64,000 bases of DNA from Flaveria trinervia (GCA_025506515.1 CM046458.1:38865940-38929939), one strand, 5' to 3'; numbered from the stretch's first letter, positions 1 through 11,449 are shown. A program made the numbers and translations. The notes: generated from the sequence alone by a model not told the origin.

Positions 1-2572
1 TAGTTGAGAAACATATTAGGAGATTTGTTAGGCATGTACCTATTCAGGCCTCATTGACCTCTTCCTCTAGCTCATCTATTTCTCAAGATGATGCTATCAA
101 AAAGAAGAAGAGTGTTCAGAGACAAACATATGTGGAACCACAGAGTCAAGCTTTAACTTCTCTAACTTCAAGATACCTAGCTCCTAAGGCATAGTTTTTC
201 CTGAGCCTCCTCTAATCGTCCTACAAATGGACCCAAGGATGCTCAGAGATCTGAACAAGATCTTCTCCATGTTCCTAAAAGGATCTTCTCTAGATTATCC
301 TAGCCCTGATGCGGCTATGATGTACTTTGGAGCTGAAGAACTTCAAATGATAAATGCACATTCTACCACTGTGGAAGAAGTTGGTCAACCGAAAGCCCAC
401 ATGGATCCTGAGATTGATTTCGAAGGGGAAATGAGGACTCATGGATCAACAACTTAAACAATTAGGACAGATAGTGCATTCCCTCAGACTTCCGAAGCTG
501 AAGTCAAAGCCTCGGAAGAGCAACTTCAATCTTCTGAAGCTGAGATGGAAGCTGCGGAAGGACTATTCTCTTTGACCAAAGATCTAATCATGAAAGATGT
601 AATTCTAGAGCTAGCATCTGACGTGAATAGTTAGGACTTTCTAAACTGACCCCTAGATCAAACAACACCACTACAACAAGCTCAAACCACCATCTCTCAG
701 CCTAAAATTTCCATCCAAGAACCCCCACGGTCTAGCACTTCGGAAGATGACAATGGAAAGAGGAAGATGACCGAGGAAGAGCTTCAGGATGAAGCAAGGT
801 TAGAAAAACATAAAGAAAAAAGATAGACTCCTAACTTAGAAGTTGCTAGCTACAAGTAGCAAAGCAGTTGATGCTAACCAGGAGGTTGTCAACAACAAAA
901 AGAGGGTGGAAATCATTGATAGGTTTATCAAGCTTCGAGCTGTTAGTGAAGATGTTCTCCTACTACCACTAAAGGAGTTAACCGAGCTGGAAAAGGCAAC
1001 CGTGCTACTGATTGAACAAATGGAAGAAGCAGCAAGGCTGGCCTTAGAGGAGGAAAAAGAGAGGAAGAAAAGGTAAGCTGATCAGCAGCTTGGGAGGGAA
1101 AGGATAACTTTTCTAACTCGCAGTGGTTTCTATCTAAAAAATTGTCTCCCCACAATAATGATATGATCTTATGGCTCTTCAACAAAGTGCAAGATCAATT
1201 CGAGAAAGAGAGAAAGAAAGTTGCAAGAGAAAAACTGAGAGGAGAAGAAGAAGAAGAAAGAAGAAAAAGCAGCACTTGCTGCTGCAAGGATAATAGGTGA
1301 TAAGGCCTGGATGAAGGATTATCTCCGAGCTCATGGTTTCTTTGGTAGGCAGGTGTGTGCCATGTCTGTGAAAACCCTGCAGTGTATTGTCAATGAAATC
1401 TTGGCTGACATACACTCAGGAAAAAGGAAAAAGATGTACCAAGAGTACAAGGGATGACTTTCATATCTACTCCACAACCACAACCTCAACCCGAACATAT
1501 CCCTTTCCCTTTACCTGTTAAAACTGAACCAACTTTTGAGCCTTACACCCCTAAACCCACATTATCATCTTACCCACTTCGTCACCCTTTCAATGCAAAC
1601 AACCACCAAAACTACCCATCCTCAAACCTAAAACATTACCTAAAACCCAAACTCTCCCACTAAGTCATCCTCTCATTCACTTAAGTCATCCTCTCATTCA
1701 TCCAAGCATCTCTCCTTAGAGGAGTTTAAGGAGATTAAAATGAAGCTCATCTAGTGTGAAACTTTGAGATACATCTCTTGTGAGGAGGAGTCGATCAATG
1801 TGACTTTTGTTGATGGCTCCTTATGATCCCTCATAAGAGATCAATTCCTTGATCTGGTTAGAGGAACATTGGACCAAGTTGCAAAACTCATTGACCTTAA
1901 CTCTGATTCTCTAAATGATGAAGAAAAGAAGCTAAGAAGAAAGTTGGTGACTCTACTGGATACAAAGATAGGTGAAAAGGCACCTAGTTAGCCCTTTGTA
2001 CTAAGGTATAAGATTATCCAGTGGAGGTTCGAATACTCTTCTCACAACTTTGTTGTTGAGAGAGAGAATGGAGAGACAAATAGGCTCAATGCCTCATCTC
2101 TGCTACACTTATGCAGATTTGATATTGCTGAGTCAGCAAAGAAGCCATTCTCCAACCCCTCCAACTCTAAGATAGCTGCTCATATCAGGAACATCTTAGC
2201 AGCCTTCATCTAGCCGAGCTGACTACAGAGTTCAAGGTTGAAGTGGAGAAGAAACTGAAAGACGAGGAGGAAAGGAAAAGATCAGCAACCTAGGCAAAGC
2301 CTTTCTTCAAATGGTTGAAGGTTCCAACCTTGAATCCATAGTTAGATGGGAGTATGACAATCAACTAACTATTTTCAAGGTGGGTGCAACAAAGGGTGCA
2401 TGTCATTCAGAGTGACAGACTAGATCTCCAATCCACTAGTGACTTGTATAAACTTCTTAGCATAACTTCAAGGAAGAACAAAGAAACGTATCAACATCTT
2501 CCGTCCCTGCTGTTGAAGATTTTGAGAATCAGGAAGAAGTGAGGTTTTGGTAGCCTCAGCCTAGGGGGAGTT
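1..2572 (+). pseudogene. Extra ORF, C-terminal part, of copia element E
   Basis: This is the downstream part of the large extra reading frame that lies between RNase H and the 3' LTR in these copia elements. It is recognised by comparison with two minus-strand copies in this window (44150-41655 and 15529-14126). Shared blocks, in order, are RHVPIQ-type sequence near 30-60, DKAWMKDYLRAHGF at 1299-1340, LRRKLVTLLDTK near 1930, IIQWRFEYSSHNF near 2010-2050, RENGETNRLNASSLLH near 2062-2110, and IVRWEYD near 2340. Many in-frame stops and frame changes break it, so it is not a working gene. The middle part is rich in Lys and Glu (about 770-1290) and then in Pro (1460-1660). It ends just before a polypurine tract and the 3' LTR. 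The function of this protein type is unknown to me; an envelope-like role has been suggested for the matching position in soybean SIRE1, but I see no membrane segment here. The upstream part lies outside the window. Confidence 0.7.
2562..2572 (+). promoter_or_regulatory. Polypurine tract of element E
   Basis: The sequence AGGGGGAGTT sits directly before the LTR start TGTTGGATC. The same purine run followed by TGTTGG-type LTR starts recurs on the minus strand at 14126-14137 and 29191-29200. This is the expected plus-strand DNA priming site of an LTR retroelement. Confidence 0.7.
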
Positions 2573-2685
2573 TGTTGGATCTAGAAAGGCCGGAGAAACC
2601 AAAACCAAACACTTAGAATATTTTGGTACAACAAATAAAGGACTTTCGAAGCTAAGAGTGGAACCACCGAAGACAAATGGAGTTA

Positions 2686-3301
2686 TATTGGAGCATATAT
2701 AGTCATATATAGTGTGTTCGTCGCTTGTCGAATAGTCTAGGCTTAATGTGAAACACCTAATATGTTGTAAACACATGAAACTGGGTCATTCGTAGGAGCA
2801 TATGCGAATGAGACTCAGTCGTACAATTGACCCATGCTAATGGACCAGTCGTGCGACTGAGAGATGCGATTGGGACATTCATAAGACTGAACCATAAGTA
2901 TGGTCCAGTCGTACGATTGAACCATACGCATGGTCCAGTCATACGATTGAACCATACGCATGGTCCAATCGCATGAATGGGCACAGTCGCATCTAATATG
3001 GGCCGAGGCCTATATATACCAGTTTCAATGTGTAGAGAGGTAAGGATTCTCTAAAGGGTTTTAGAGAGAGTGTGCCCGGGAGCCTAGGGCTGCCGGATGA
3101 GAGGGGAGATCATGCTCAATCTTCCCCTTGCTAAGAGTCTTGATTCTTATGTTGTAATGAGCTTGTAATCATTAGGTTTTTTTCAATGAAACTATTCAAT
3201 TATAGTTCGTATTATTGTTTGACTTTTAGTTTGTGTTTTTGTTTATCATTCCGTCAAGAACATGCTCGGATGTTTATCGATCTGGAAAAACCGACATCAC
3301 A
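2686..3301 (+). mobile_element. Solo LTR nested inside the element E LTR
   Basis: Sister LTRs are continuous where this one is interrupted after GACAAATGG. The inserted block reads TATTGGAGC at its start (a decayed TGTTGGAGC) and ACATCACA at its end. It is flanked by AGTTA (2681-2685) and ACTTA (3302-3306), a 5-bp target duplication with one mismatch. Inside are a short degenerate tandem array (2770-2995) and a TATA-like TATATATA (3011-3018). No coding remnant is present, so it fits a solo LTR left by recombination. Confidence 0.7.
2770..2995 (+). repeat. Degenerate tandem array with CATACGCATGGTCC units
   Basis: About seven imperfect copies of a roughly 30-bp unit carry the words GTCGTACGATTGAACCATA and CGCATGGTCCA. 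The unit count is by eye. The array lies in the upstream half of the nested solo LTR, before its TATA-like run. Confidence 0.75.
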
Positions 3302-4054
3302 ACTTATTCTGAAGACAAGTGCAAGATCAACTTTTTTAGGAAAATTCCAACTTCTGATGACAAAGTCTCTGCTCTTTCGAAGCTTCAACACTTAGAAGAA
3401 ATGAAGACTACAACTTCCGAAGTATGAATTCCTAAGGAAGCCTCGGAAGGAGTAGCTACTTCTGAAATATAAGTGGCTTCCGAAGAACAAGTTCTTCCAA
3501 AGCTAGTTAACCTTCAGAAGCATCTACTATGAACCAGTGGACATAAGTATGGTCTCTCTGACACTCCGTTACAGACCTTTGATATACTACATGGTGTATT
3601 CTGTAAAAACCCATGTAGTTGACCATACTCTATTCTACTGTTCACCTTTATCATTAGTACAATTACCAACTTTAGTTGGTGACAAAAGCTAAGTCATGGA
3701 CATGTCATGATTACAAAATATTAGGACATTATCTAAGATACCTTAACTATAGCTTTGTAGTATTTACTTAAGTTATAGGATTCCAGCCGGTATCAAAATA
3801 TATCTAGTTGTAGGTAGTAGTATATATAATTTCTCATTGTAACTCATGTAATATGCTTGTAAGAGTCATGTAATACTTGGAGTTGAGAAACAATATATAC
3901 AAGTATCTTGAAAAAAATTTCTCTTGTGTTTTCTTTGATTTAGTTAGTATATTACATCAAGTCTTAGAAGGATTCTGCTTCATCACAAACTTGAGTATTA
4001 CTTAGTGAGTTTGAGAGAGAAATACTTGTGTGGAGAACAAAAACCGATCCTGCA

Positions 4055-5481
4055 GATATCATGTTCTTGAAGGTCTCTTCTTTAGAAAAACATTTTCTAC
4101 CCTGGCTTTGCTAATCATAAGCTCGGCCTAGCATTTAGTTAACGTAATGATAAGATCTTTTATCTGAGCCCTATAGTTAGTATGTTCATGCTTAAGAGTT
4201 GAAATGGCTTTTTCTAAATCTTCTATTTGACGTTTATGTAATTTTCAGCACGTTTTGAAAAAAGCCTTTAAAATGTTTAAGGAATCAAGACTAGATCTCT
4301 TCTCTAAGTCATAGGACCTATATCTGTTAATTTTAGCAATAAATTTAGGTGTACCTTGGGTTTTTCATGATGTACCATCATTGATTGGTTTGGAGCTACA
4401 TCCTTAATCTGAAAGCTCCAGTCAAAGCCTCCTTCATTAACAACAATTAGAGCTTGCTTCTTATCTTCTCATTCTACGAAGCTCCATTGGTGTAGTTTGG
4501 TATGATTTGTGCTTGGTCACCGTTTGTTCTTGGTGTCTTGTACTAACAAGTTAAGTGTTCCATTTGGTTACAATTGTAACACTTAAATTTGCTTTTGTCC
4601 ACCCCAAACTTTTCATTGGTTGCATCGCTAGGAAACTTCCTACCTGTCCTCTTGTAGAACTTTTTGGCTTTATGGGTGTGAACAGACATTTGATGGACTA
4701 TTTCCATGTACTCCGGATCATCTGGATGTATACAGTCTAGGTTTTCAAGAGGGAAAAGACCATATGAGATGATTTTGTGGTTCTCTACACTCCCTTTCAA
4801 TCACATGAAGGGCTAAAGTCTGCGGATTTTTAGAGTTACCAAGTGGTTTTTACATCTTTGTCTCCATCTGGTAGCCACCGAGGATACCATACAACTCAAT
4901 GAGAATAAGGGTCCTGAGGTTCTTAGTCCTCTTAATTACCATATAATAATGTGTCCATTGTTTTGGAATAGTGTACATAAACTTTCTCATATTGTCCCTT
5001 TTCTCAAGAATTACTTCAACAACCATTAGAGTATCCACAATCTCAACTTACCTAAAGTATTGTTGAGTTATAATTTCACCTACCTTAAAGATGAAATTCT
5101 CAAACTGTTGCTTCAAAAGATCCTTCTTGTTCTCTTTTACTTTATTGGACCCTTCATACATAAGCTTTAGTGCATTGCATAGTTTCTTAGCAGTCTTGCA
5201 CTTTTTGAAGCCCCTATAGATAGAGTTTGGAATAGTAGTTTAGAGGGTTGTCATGGCTTTCTATCTACATCTATTTTCTTCCGGTCTTCTTCATAGTAAT
5301 CAACCACTTCTTTTGGTATCATACCACTATAAGAAGTAGTTGAAAACGTGGATGGTACATGAGGTCCAAAGACAGCAGATCTCGATATCGTGTAGTCTTG
5401 AGACTTGGTGAATCCTTCTATTCTTTGACACCAGTATCAAAATCATCAAGAACGATCAGTGGAGACTTTATCATGGTACTA
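4055..5481 (-). pseudogene. gag fragment of copia element F
   Basis: Read on the minus strand, this starts inside gag with a MIKSPLIVLDDF-like segment that matches MTKEPIITLENF in the gag at 35105-35676. It continues through a LKQQFENFIF...QQYFR block (about 5130-5040) and a KKFYKRTGRKFP stretch (about 4680-4640). The zinc knuckle is at about 4590-4557: CYNCNQMEH is kept, but the last part reads HLTC then a stop, so the usual CX2CX4HX4C is broken. Downstream, 4540-4060 is a heavily interrupted gag linker. Gag would form the particle and bind RNA. The gag start codon and primer site are missing next to the LTR copy at 5482-6285. The fragment is cut at 4054 by the LTR of element E. Confidence 0.7.
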
Positions 5482-6285
5482 TGCACAACCATGTGAGGGA
5501 TGTTCACGTACAACACAACACACAATGAGGAGAGTGTTATAAAAGACTAAACATATCAATAGGGAATTAGCAACATAATGGTTTGATACTTAGAACACAA
5601 GAAAATATGAGTCAAAACAAGGAACAAAAACACACAAGTATTGATTTTCAGGAATGATGTATATTGCTCTCTAAGTTCTTAACAAGAGTTAGAAAGCATA
5701 AAGAAAGATACAAGGACCTAAGAAAGTTTATTCTATATCTTACAACCGGTCATACTTAGAAGGCCAGCTAGAATCATATGATCTAGACAACACAAAATCA
5801 AATGTTCAGTCCAAAGTCATATTGCCTTTTGACTAGCTATTATGACATGCCATAGCTCAGATCCTAATATATTACAAAAGGATAAAAAAACACATAAAGT
5901 AGAAAGAACAGATAAAGACCTCAATGTAGAATTACCAAAAGAATGAACATTTTCACCAATTCGTGTAAGTTGGTGAAACATTAGAGTTGCAGCAGAAAGT
6001 GGTCTAGCCTTATGATAAAGTACATCAGATAAAGCATGTCTCAAAAGTATTCGGAAGAAATCAGTCTTCACTTCATGGCTTTGGAAGACTTTGTCTTTGA
6101 AACTTCGGAAGACTTCACTTTTGGCTTCTAAAGATGTTAGTCTTGGCTTTGGGAGATTTTACACTTAATGTATTTCTGAGACTGGGTGTAAAACTTCTAA
6201 AGTATTTCTACTCTACACTTAAGTGCGTGCATGTAGGAGAAACTTTGGATTGTTTAAGTGTATCAGCTTTACATAAAACCTTACA
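5482..6285 (-). repeat. LTR of element F, inner copy
   Basis: About 800 bp, alignable by eye over its whole length with 6407-7200. Shared stretches include GAATGATGTATATT, GAAGGCCAGCTAGAA, a TTTTCACCAA...AAGTTGGTGA block and CTTCATGGCTTTGGAAGA-type sequence. It opens on the minus strand with TGTAAGG at 6285. The lower end is placed at the TGCA at 5482 with less certainty. It joins gag directly, without a primer site. Confidence 0.7.
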
Positions 6286-6392
6286 TACAAGTTTCCATAT
6301 CAGCCTTTACGATAGTTCCATTTTACTTGTCAAGTGTTTTGTCAAATTGAAGGGATTTAAGATGGTGAGATCTATAATCAAGAGCCTAAAAA

Positions 6393-6404
6393 GCTTTGAT
6401 ACCA
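6393..6404 (-). promoter_or_regulatory. Primer binding site of element F
   Basis: On the minus strand the site reads TGGTATCAAAGC, two bases after the LTR end TGCA. One base differs from the initiator-Met tRNA complement TGGTATCAGAGC seen at 16235-16246. It lies between the two LTR copies. Confidence 0.7.
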
Positions 6405-6406
6405 AT

Positions 6407-7200
6407 TGCAGGACCTATTAAGGGACGATCAATACAATCAAGTTCACAATGAGAAGTGTTAGAATACTGAATAGATCAAATAGGGAACCGGGATTATGTA
6501 AGAGATGCTAAGAACACGATTAAACAACGAGACAAAACTAAAAACAAGAACTTATGAATATGGTTTTTAAGAATGATGTATATTTCTCTCAAGTTTTTTT
6601 ACAAGTATTATAAAGCATCCAAATAAAATATAAGAACCTGATATAATTTACGCTACATCCTACAACTGACTATACTTTGAAGGCCAGCTAGAAACACTGA
6701 TCTAGACAACAAGATCAATGTAAAGTCAAAATGCATATTGTATTTTTATTAGTGACTATGACATGGCACAACTCATATCCTTATTTATTACTAAAAGGAT
6801 AAAATATACAAAGTAGAAAGTTATACTCTAGAATATTCTGCAGTTGCAAAAGCATGGACCTTTTCACCAACTTATACAAGTTGGTGAGTCTTCAAAGTTG
6901 CAGCAAAAAGTGGGTATGCTTTATGAAAAAGTTGATTAGAGAAAGCATGCCTTTTCTATGTTCAAAAGAAATCAGCCTTCACTTCATTGGCTTCAGAAGA
7001 CTTTGTCTTTGAAGCTTCGAAAGACTTTATCTTTGGCTTCAGAAGATTTGCTCTTTAGCTTCAGAAGATTTTACACGTAGTATATTTTCTATGAGGGGTG
7101 TAAAACTTCTACAGTAACTTTTACCTTGCACATTAGTCCATGCATGCTAGAAGCTCTATGGTTGCTTTAGTTGCATAAGCCTTTCTAATATAACCTTACA
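6407..7200 (-). repeat. LTR of element F, outer (5') copy
   Basis: The copy is 794 bp, starts TGTAAGG on the minus strand and ends with TGCA just before the primer site. It contains GCTTCAGAAG/CTTCGAAAG-type motifs at about 6980-7065, like the CTTCCGAAG motifs of family-1 LTRs, but it is otherwise a different LTR family. It marks the upstream edge of element F. Confidence 0.75.
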
Positions 7201-7840
7201 ATCAATGAACTTCAAACAAAGTCAACTGAATATTATTAATCAAATGATTACAATACCAAAGGAGTTTACATAATTTAAGTTTAATCCACCCGAGATGAAC
7301 TCCCATCGGGCACAACCCTCTGCTCCTTCAACCTTAGAGCGCTTTTACAAAATGAAATAAAGATAATAAAATACAAAGAAAAAACATCTGTAAATACTAC
7401 TAAATGTTCTCGCGTGATAACTCGAAGTTCTTGATCCGATCTACATCCATTAGCTTACAATTCTCACATCCTTGTATTTCTCAGATGATTAAATTTTTTG
7501 CTTTTTACTTGATATTGTAATCCATACATGCTCGATCCTTACACCTTCACTACTAAAAGTAATCAATTATGAATCTCTTTTCTTAAAAAAATAGTTTATA
7601 ATAGCTTGGTCATAGGCAAATGTAAAGTCATGAAGCTCCATGTACTATCATTCCTAAGATCATATCCCAAACCCCATGCACCAAGAGAAAATCATCACTA
7701 TCCTTCAAAATACGGCCATTAAAGTCTCATCCGATACATATTTTATCTTTCCTAGGAACAACTGCCACAACATGGCCTAAACTTGCCAAAAATCTTTTTT
7801 TCTTATACCCCAAGCTAAACCTACGATACATACAAGTTAA
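7201..7840. other. Unassigned AT-rich sequence
   Basis: No coding region, LTR terminus or tandem structure is recognisable. A slightly richer stretch near 7285-7345 could be part of an old transcript or repeat, but nothing supports a call. Confidence 0.4.
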
Positions 7841-8360
7841 TGGTGTAGGCCCAAGTGTGGAGGAGCAAGCTATAGCGTTTTTGGAAGCTCAAGATCGCTT
7901 GTCAAAGGGGGCTTCACTAAAATGGCCATAACTTGGGCTAGAAGTCTTTGTTTTGGGCCTGCGACCGGTCAAAACGACCGTTGGATAGAGGAGCACATTT
8001 TCACAAATGTCATAGACAGTTTGGGTCATTGTTTTAGCCCAAAAACAACTTATTTCATAAGTTATTTCAAGTTTTGTATTATTTTAAAATTTTCTTGGAC
8101 TTTACATTTCGCCTAGATATTGGTTTTTCTATGTTTTGTGGCCCATTCCATTTTTGTTTGTTTTTTATATGCATGTAAGAGATTGGTGGAATGATCATTA
8201 AAGTTTATGAAAAACCTTTTTTTCTCTGTGTAATAATGTGTTAGTGTGAATTTCTAATTATCGGCATTTTTTGTGAGTCAACAATAGTTAGAAGAATTGT
8301 TACTAGCATTATCGTTGAATCAACATGCTCAATTGCTTATTATTTGCTTTCACCTACATT
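7841..8360 (+). repeat. Dispersed repeat R1, copy 1
   Basis: About 500 bp matching 38186-38684 in the same orientation. Shared stretches include ACCGGTCAAAACGAC, GTTTTGGCCCAAAA-like sequence, TTTATGAAAAA and TCAACGATAGTTAGAAGAAT-like sequence. No convincing terminal TG/CA or coding potential is seen. It could be part of a gypsy LTR or untranslated region. Confidence 0.65.
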
Positions 8361-10690
8361 AGTTAAATACTACCACTCTTTTTCTCCTATCAATATCCTT
8401 GACAACATAATCCTATCATTATATCTCTTCACTTCTGCATATTGTTCTCAAGTTCTTTAGCAACTAAAAATCCCATTTTATTCTTTGTTCTAACGGATCC
8501 TTCTCAATTTCACGTCCACCTAGTTTCATGTAGACATGTTGTGTCAAGTCAACATCTAGTAAACACATCTATTAACTCCAAAAACATACTATTTTATGCT
8601 CATTCATTTCAAGATGCCTTTCTTAGACTATACCCCTTTTCTCCTCTTGTTGCATCCATCATCACCAAGCATCATCTCAAGGAGAATATTGACACCTCAT
8701 TTATCTTATGTAACTTCCACCTATGTCAAACAACCAAAATTAAACAATCAATCAATATAAAAAATATACAAAAGTATCACACAAACGACTACGATAAAAG
8801 CAAAATATAGAGTACAATAATAAATGCATCATTGTTTTTAGTCTACTTTTTATTATGTTTTTCTAAATAACTTTTTTTCTAAAATTATAAGATTTAAAAA
8901 TACTTTGGTAAAACAACACTATTGTAGTTTTATTTATGAGAGATAGTGATTAAAGACCAAAAAATTTATATAATATATAAAAACCAATAAAAATAACATA
9001 AAATAATCTACGACATAAGATTTGATGATAAAAACATGTAACAAATTATAAAAAATATTTGATATAATTAGCTGACACTTTTGAAATTATAACCTGACTT
9101 ATTTGACAAAATAATCATAATATCATTTCTTTTTTTAAAGAAAACTTGTGAATATTGTTTCTTATTAAGTATTACTTTAACTATAAACTTACCCTTATTA
9201 AATAATGATCCAAAAAGTATTGTTATTATTATTTAACCAAACGATCTAGCCGTGAGTGATGATAAGTACAAAAAATCCCATACACAACCCATGAATACTT
9301 AATTATATATCTCGGCTTAGAAGTTATATTCAACACTACATATGTTTTTATATTAATAATTAGATTTTGGTCAGTTGTGATTACAAATATCAAAACATAG
9401 ATTAAAAAACACGTCACAACGACATCACTTTTTTATAAAACCGTAAAGCATTCTCCTTGTAAAAACGAATGTAACTCCCTAAACTTTTACTTTTCTAACT
9501 TTTTAGTAATCGGATGAAAGAGTCGGATTCAACTATCACACCTAGAGAAAACTAGAAAATCTGAACATTGTCTTTTTGGTTTTATTATTGGGTGTAACCT
9601 ACCTTTCATTACCAAGTTGTCATTTTGTAAAACAACTATTCATCAACGTTGAAAGGGGCTTTTATAAAAAGTCCTCAGCTAGACAATATAATAAATTTAT
9701 CCCAATGCACGTTTCGGAGGAACACTGTGTGTGCTTGGCAAAACTATATTTTGACACTTAACGAAGAATACCCAATATATAAAAGGTTAATAAACAATTA
9801 ATAAAAAAATAAGGGCCGCTATGAATCTATTATCATATATGTCATTATTAAATTAAAAGATAATAATAACCTTTGAGCTTAAAAAACAACCACATCAATG
9901 AATATTATCTTAATTCCCTTCTTGATAGCATGTTCATAATCAACCACCAATAGTGTTTTTGGTGTGTAATTAGAATGTCGGGTTCAATAATCAGGGAGAA
10001 CAAACCTTTAGGGAGAAGATGTAGGGTTAAGAGTCTGGAAATCTTCCAAAACACGTAATCAATATTCAACTTTTACTGATATATCCTCAATAATAGGTAA
10101 TTCCTGTTTTACCCTTTTACTACTATTCATTCCCCATCACAAATTATTATAGAGTAATATAAAAATAACAATTGAATATTGATAGTTCCGACTCAAATTT
10201 AAGATCACCAATACATCCTAAAGCTCATAAATGCGTTTTATTGATTGAGTTTTCGGTGGGTAAAGACCTGCCGGTTGTTTTAGTCAATATGAGTCCCCGG
10301 GAACATTTCTAAACCTAACTCGAAAACACACATTTCTCTTTATTGGTATCCCTCATTTCACACACTTGTTAATAAATGTTGAAAAATAATAATATACACA
10401 AATTCATGCTTATGTGTGTATATGAAAGGATTCAACCATCCTCTTTCCCGTTCCATGTGGGATTTCCCCACCAATGAATATAATGGGAATGCCCATTTTA
10501 GGACGCCACGTCTACGCTCACTTTCATAGGATTGGAGATGCTATAATTAATAGCCCAAACTAGAAACATAAAATCAAGCCCAAAGTCAAATTATTTCTTT
10601 CAAAACATAAAATCCCAAAACTCAAGTTTATAAGTAATTTATAAATGGGTTTTGTGAACAATTTAACGTAACATAACTATTTATAGCTGT
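8361..10690. other. Unassigned AT-rich intergenic sequence
   Basis: It contains one open frame of 122 codons (8442-8810, plus) and shorter ones, none resembling a family I know. Their composition is that of AT-rich non-coding DNA. No element termini are recognised. The stretch 10250-10330 is less AT-rich but shows nothing further. The last part lies downstream of the S-protein-homolog gene and would hold its 3' untranslated region. Confidence 0.4.
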
Positions 10691-11146
10691 TTACTCAACC
10701 ACTTCACGGCCACCTATACTTGAACACCCAATTGCCAGGGCTGTCCTTTGCAAAGGAAAACCAGTATCATCTACTAACCAATAACAGTGATGATCTACTA
10801 AAATGCTCTGCCCACATTCGACGGCAACATTCTTATCAAAAACATTAAAATCAACTTCTTTTAACGGAGTCATGTCAGCATCCATCCAGAAAAACTCGCC
10901 TCGAAACAAAGTAGTTTGGTCAATGTTTCTACGAAAACTCCACTGGAATACGTCGTTTATGGTCATTGTTTTGTTTCCAAAATCATTATCTTTGGAGGCG
11001 ATATGAGCAACAAGATGCTCGAGTTTACCATCGACAATGTGCACCGTATATGATTCAAGTGAGTTGGCTACTTCTGTATTTGAACATGTTACAAAGTAAA
11101 CATGATATAATGTTAAAACCAAAACAAAGAAGATTTTACGATGCAT
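10691..11146 (-). CDS. Plant self-incompatibility S1 / S-protein homolog (SPH) family protein
   Basis: This is a complete 151-residue single-exon frame. Residues 1-21 form a hydrophobic signal peptide (MHRKIFFVLVLTLYHVYFVTC), so secretion is expected. The body shows the family pattern: SYTVHIVDG near 32-40, SKDNDFGN near 51-58, WSFRRN near 69-74, TTLFRGEFFWMD near 78-89, then FNVFD and a C-terminal pair ECGQS...HHCYWLV. Family members are small secreted proteins; the founding member in poppy is the pistil self-incompatibility determinant, while most homologs have no known role. Two positions that are usually Cys in this family (HC before xSKD, and FxCxFxW) are Ile and Gly/Arg here, while the last two Cys remain. 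No stop or frameshift is visible. It is the only likely host gene in the window. Expression cannot be judged from sequence; the TATA-like box upstream fits a functional promoter. Confidence 0.85.
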   Translation of the reverse strand: MHRKIFFVLVLTLYHVYFVTCSNTEVANSLESYTVHIVDGKLEHLVAHIASKDNDFGNKTMTINDVFQWSFRRNIDQTTLFRGEFFWMDADMTPLKEVDFNVFDKNVAVECGQSILVDHHCYWLVDDTGFPLQRTALAIGCSSIGGREVVE

Positions 11147-11192
11147 GTTAAAATGCTATGCTTTTTGATGGTGATCGTTATAGCTTGAATCC

Positions 11193-11200
11193 TTTATATA
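11193..11200 (-). promoter_or_regulatory. TATA-like box upstream of the SPH gene
   Basis: The minus strand reads TATATAAA, about 47 bases before the ATG at 11146. That would leave a 5' leader of roughly 15-25 bases, which is short but plausible. Confidence 0.5.
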
Positions 11201-11449
11201 GATGATGATATCTTAGTTATTAATGTATATCAACTATTTAATATTATTATAAGATCTAATAACAGCATTTACGTTACAACAATCAATGTTATAATTACAT
11301 CATATTGTTGCATTGTAAAATAATCTAATAACAGTAATAATATAACTTCATAGTGACTAAGAGTATCAAGCAATAAGAAGGTTAAAAGTCTAAAAACGTA
11401 TCCAGGGAGCTACCATATAAGGTTTTTATATATCATTTAAGAAACACAA
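11201..11449. other. Upstream region of the SPH gene
   Basis: AT-rich sequence between the promoter and the foldback element. No further regulatory motif can be supported. Confidence 0.35.

Larger units (their letters stand above)
2573..4054 (+). repeat. 3' LTR of copia element E (family 1), with nested insertion
   Basis: The LTR starts TGTTGGATC and ends GATCCTGCA. Reverse-complement relatives are at 13278-14125, 35763-36602 and 40819-41654. Without the 616-bp insertion at 2686-3301 and its duplicated target, it is about 860 bp, the same length as its relatives. A TATA-like run (TATATATA) is at 3831-3838, a palindrome GAAGAACAAGTTCTTC is at 3482-3497, and CTTCCGAAG-type motifs are scattered through 3320-3520. 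The right end abuts the gag fragment of element F, so element E probably inserted into F. Confidence 0.8.

Noticed and set aside
3300..3520. Heat-shock element arrays in family-1 LTRs
   Set aside because: CTTCCGAAG has TTC and GAA separated by one base, not the two-base spacing of heat-shock elements. Only a general palindrome claim is supported.
8442..8810. 122-codon open frame on the plus strand
   Set aside because: No recognisable family, no promoter or context, and composition like the AT-rich surroundings.
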